A stretch of 6,631 nt of DNA from an uncultured Ruminococcus sp. Lineage in GTDB: Bacteria; Bacillota; Clostridia; Oscillospirales; Acutalibacteraceae. The stretch lies in the NCBI GenBank assembly GCA_902762335.1, contig CACWNZ010000081.1, positions 1,346 through 7,976 of the forward strand. Reading direction: 5' to 3'. The position numbers and the translations under genes were made by a program. The notes under the pieces were generated by a model. The model had not been told where the DNA came from and searched no databases. It saw only the letters and a list, made by a program, of their open reading frames with translations. This document shows positions 6,277-6,631 of the stretch, one piece after another. Positions within the stretch are counted from its first letter, which is position 1. The number at the start of each line of letters is the position of its first letter.

Positions 6277-6631
6277 TACATAACGATTATGCGATGACTT
6301 TTTTTCAACAGTTCCGTCCCCTGTGGGGCGTGTGAGTTGCAATGTTCTGCGCGTCGAGCAGACGCTTTCTCGCCTGCAAGTTCCGTCCCCTGTGGGGCGT
6401 GTGAGTTGCAATCTGAGTATGCAACAATCGAACTGACCAATCAGCAGGTTCCGTCCCCTGCGGGGCGTGTGAGTTGCAATCTTTTAATCGAAAGCATAAC
6501 GGGTGAACGAAAACTTGTTCCGTCCCCTGTGGGGCGTGTGAGTTGCAATTGCTTAAGCTGCTTATAGACAAGGCTGCCACAGCACGTTCCGTCCCCTGTG
6601 GGGCGTGTGAGTTGCAATAGGGAATATTTTT
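6244..6631 (-). CRISPR. CRISPR array, type III-A-like repeats, trailer end; continues past the window
   Basis: Six 33-bp repeats lie at 6244-6276 (degenerate), 6311-6343, 6380-6412, 6448-6480, 6517-6549 and 6586-6618. Spacers are 6277-6310 (34), 6344-6379 (36), 6413-6447 (35), 6481-6516 (36), 6550-6585 (36) and a partial one from 6619. On the minus strand the repeat begins ATTGCAACTCACAC, has a CCCC-RCA-GGGG hairpin and ends GGGGACGGAAC. From memory, type III-A repeats of Streptococcus thermophilus and Staphylococcus epidermidis end GGGGACGGAAAC and GGGGACGAGAAC, so the last eight bases here (GACGGAAC) would be the crRNA 5' tag. The outer five bases of the repeat nearest the effector gene are TTTTT instead of GTTCC (+ strand), which is usual for a trailer-end repeat. 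Both points support minus-strand transcription with the leader to the right. The reverse orientation, with an I-C-like look, is less likely. Confidence 0.95.

Noticed and set aside
6277..6310. Minus-strand promoter in spacer 1 (TTGAAA with CATAAT)
   Set aside because: The boxes are only 11 bp apart, too close for a sigma-70 promoter, and no better -10 is at 16-18 bp.
6160..6411. 84-codon N-terminal extension of the CARF-HEPN protein
   Set aside because: It translates CRISPR repeats and a hairpin, and the ribosome site at 6166-6173 fits the start at 6159.
6305..6580. Repetitive 91-codon minus-strand frame, and the 76-codon + strand frame at 6337-6567
   Set aside because: Both are translations of CRISPR repeats and spacers with no ribosome site.
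6244..6618. Type I-C array read on the + strand (GTTCC...GTTGCAAT)
   Set aside because: The general look is I-C-like, but the degenerate end would then be the leader-side repeat, and the minus-strand end matches type III-A tags and the type III effector beside it.

Overview
The window looks like chromosomal DNA of a gut or rumen Clostridia, most like Ruminococcus or a related Oscillospiraceae. This is an inference from gene content (AddA rather than RecB, a Clostridia-type MntP, a type III CRISPR locus with a TM1812-like effector), moderate GC, strong GGAGG-type ribosome sites and T-rich intrinsic terminators. No marker gene fixes the genus.

Left part, + strand. Bases 1-2594 are the C-terminal 863 codons of addA, the helicase-nuclease subunit of the AddAB double-strand-break repair enzyme; its N-terminus and presumably addB lie to the left. 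A perfect 49-bp tandem duplication spans the addA stop codon and is followed by a terminator. Then come mntP (manganese efflux pump), and a promoter driving a two-gene unit: an ASCH-domain protein, whose start codon appears to be a non-standard ATA, and a small charged protein of unknown function. A strong terminator ends that unit at about 4094.

Middle, 4036-4347. This 312-bp gap holds two terminators, an imperfect inverted repeat and a short open stretch on the minus strand that may be a decayed gene end. I see no RNA gene in it.

Right part, minus strand. Bases 4348-6159 encode a 603-residue CARF-HEPN protein of the Csm6/Csx1 (TM1812-like) type: a ribonuclease switched on by the cyclic oligoadenylate that Cas10 makes in type III CRISPR systems. 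Its true start is at 6159; the longer reading frame to 6411 is translation through CRISPR repeats. Just upstream of it is a CRISPR array (6244 to the window edge) with six 33-bp repeats and 34-36-bp spacers. Read on the minus strand the repeat ends GGGGACGGAAC, very like known type III-A repeats. The repeat nearest the effector gene is degenerate at its outer end, so the effector sits at the trailer end of the array and the leader, and probably cas10/csm genes, lie to the right outside the window.

How they work together: array and effector share a strand and are separated by only 84 bp with no convincing promoter, so the effector may be partly expressed by read-through of the array. AddAB, MntP and the ASCH unit have no evident functional link with the CRISPR part.
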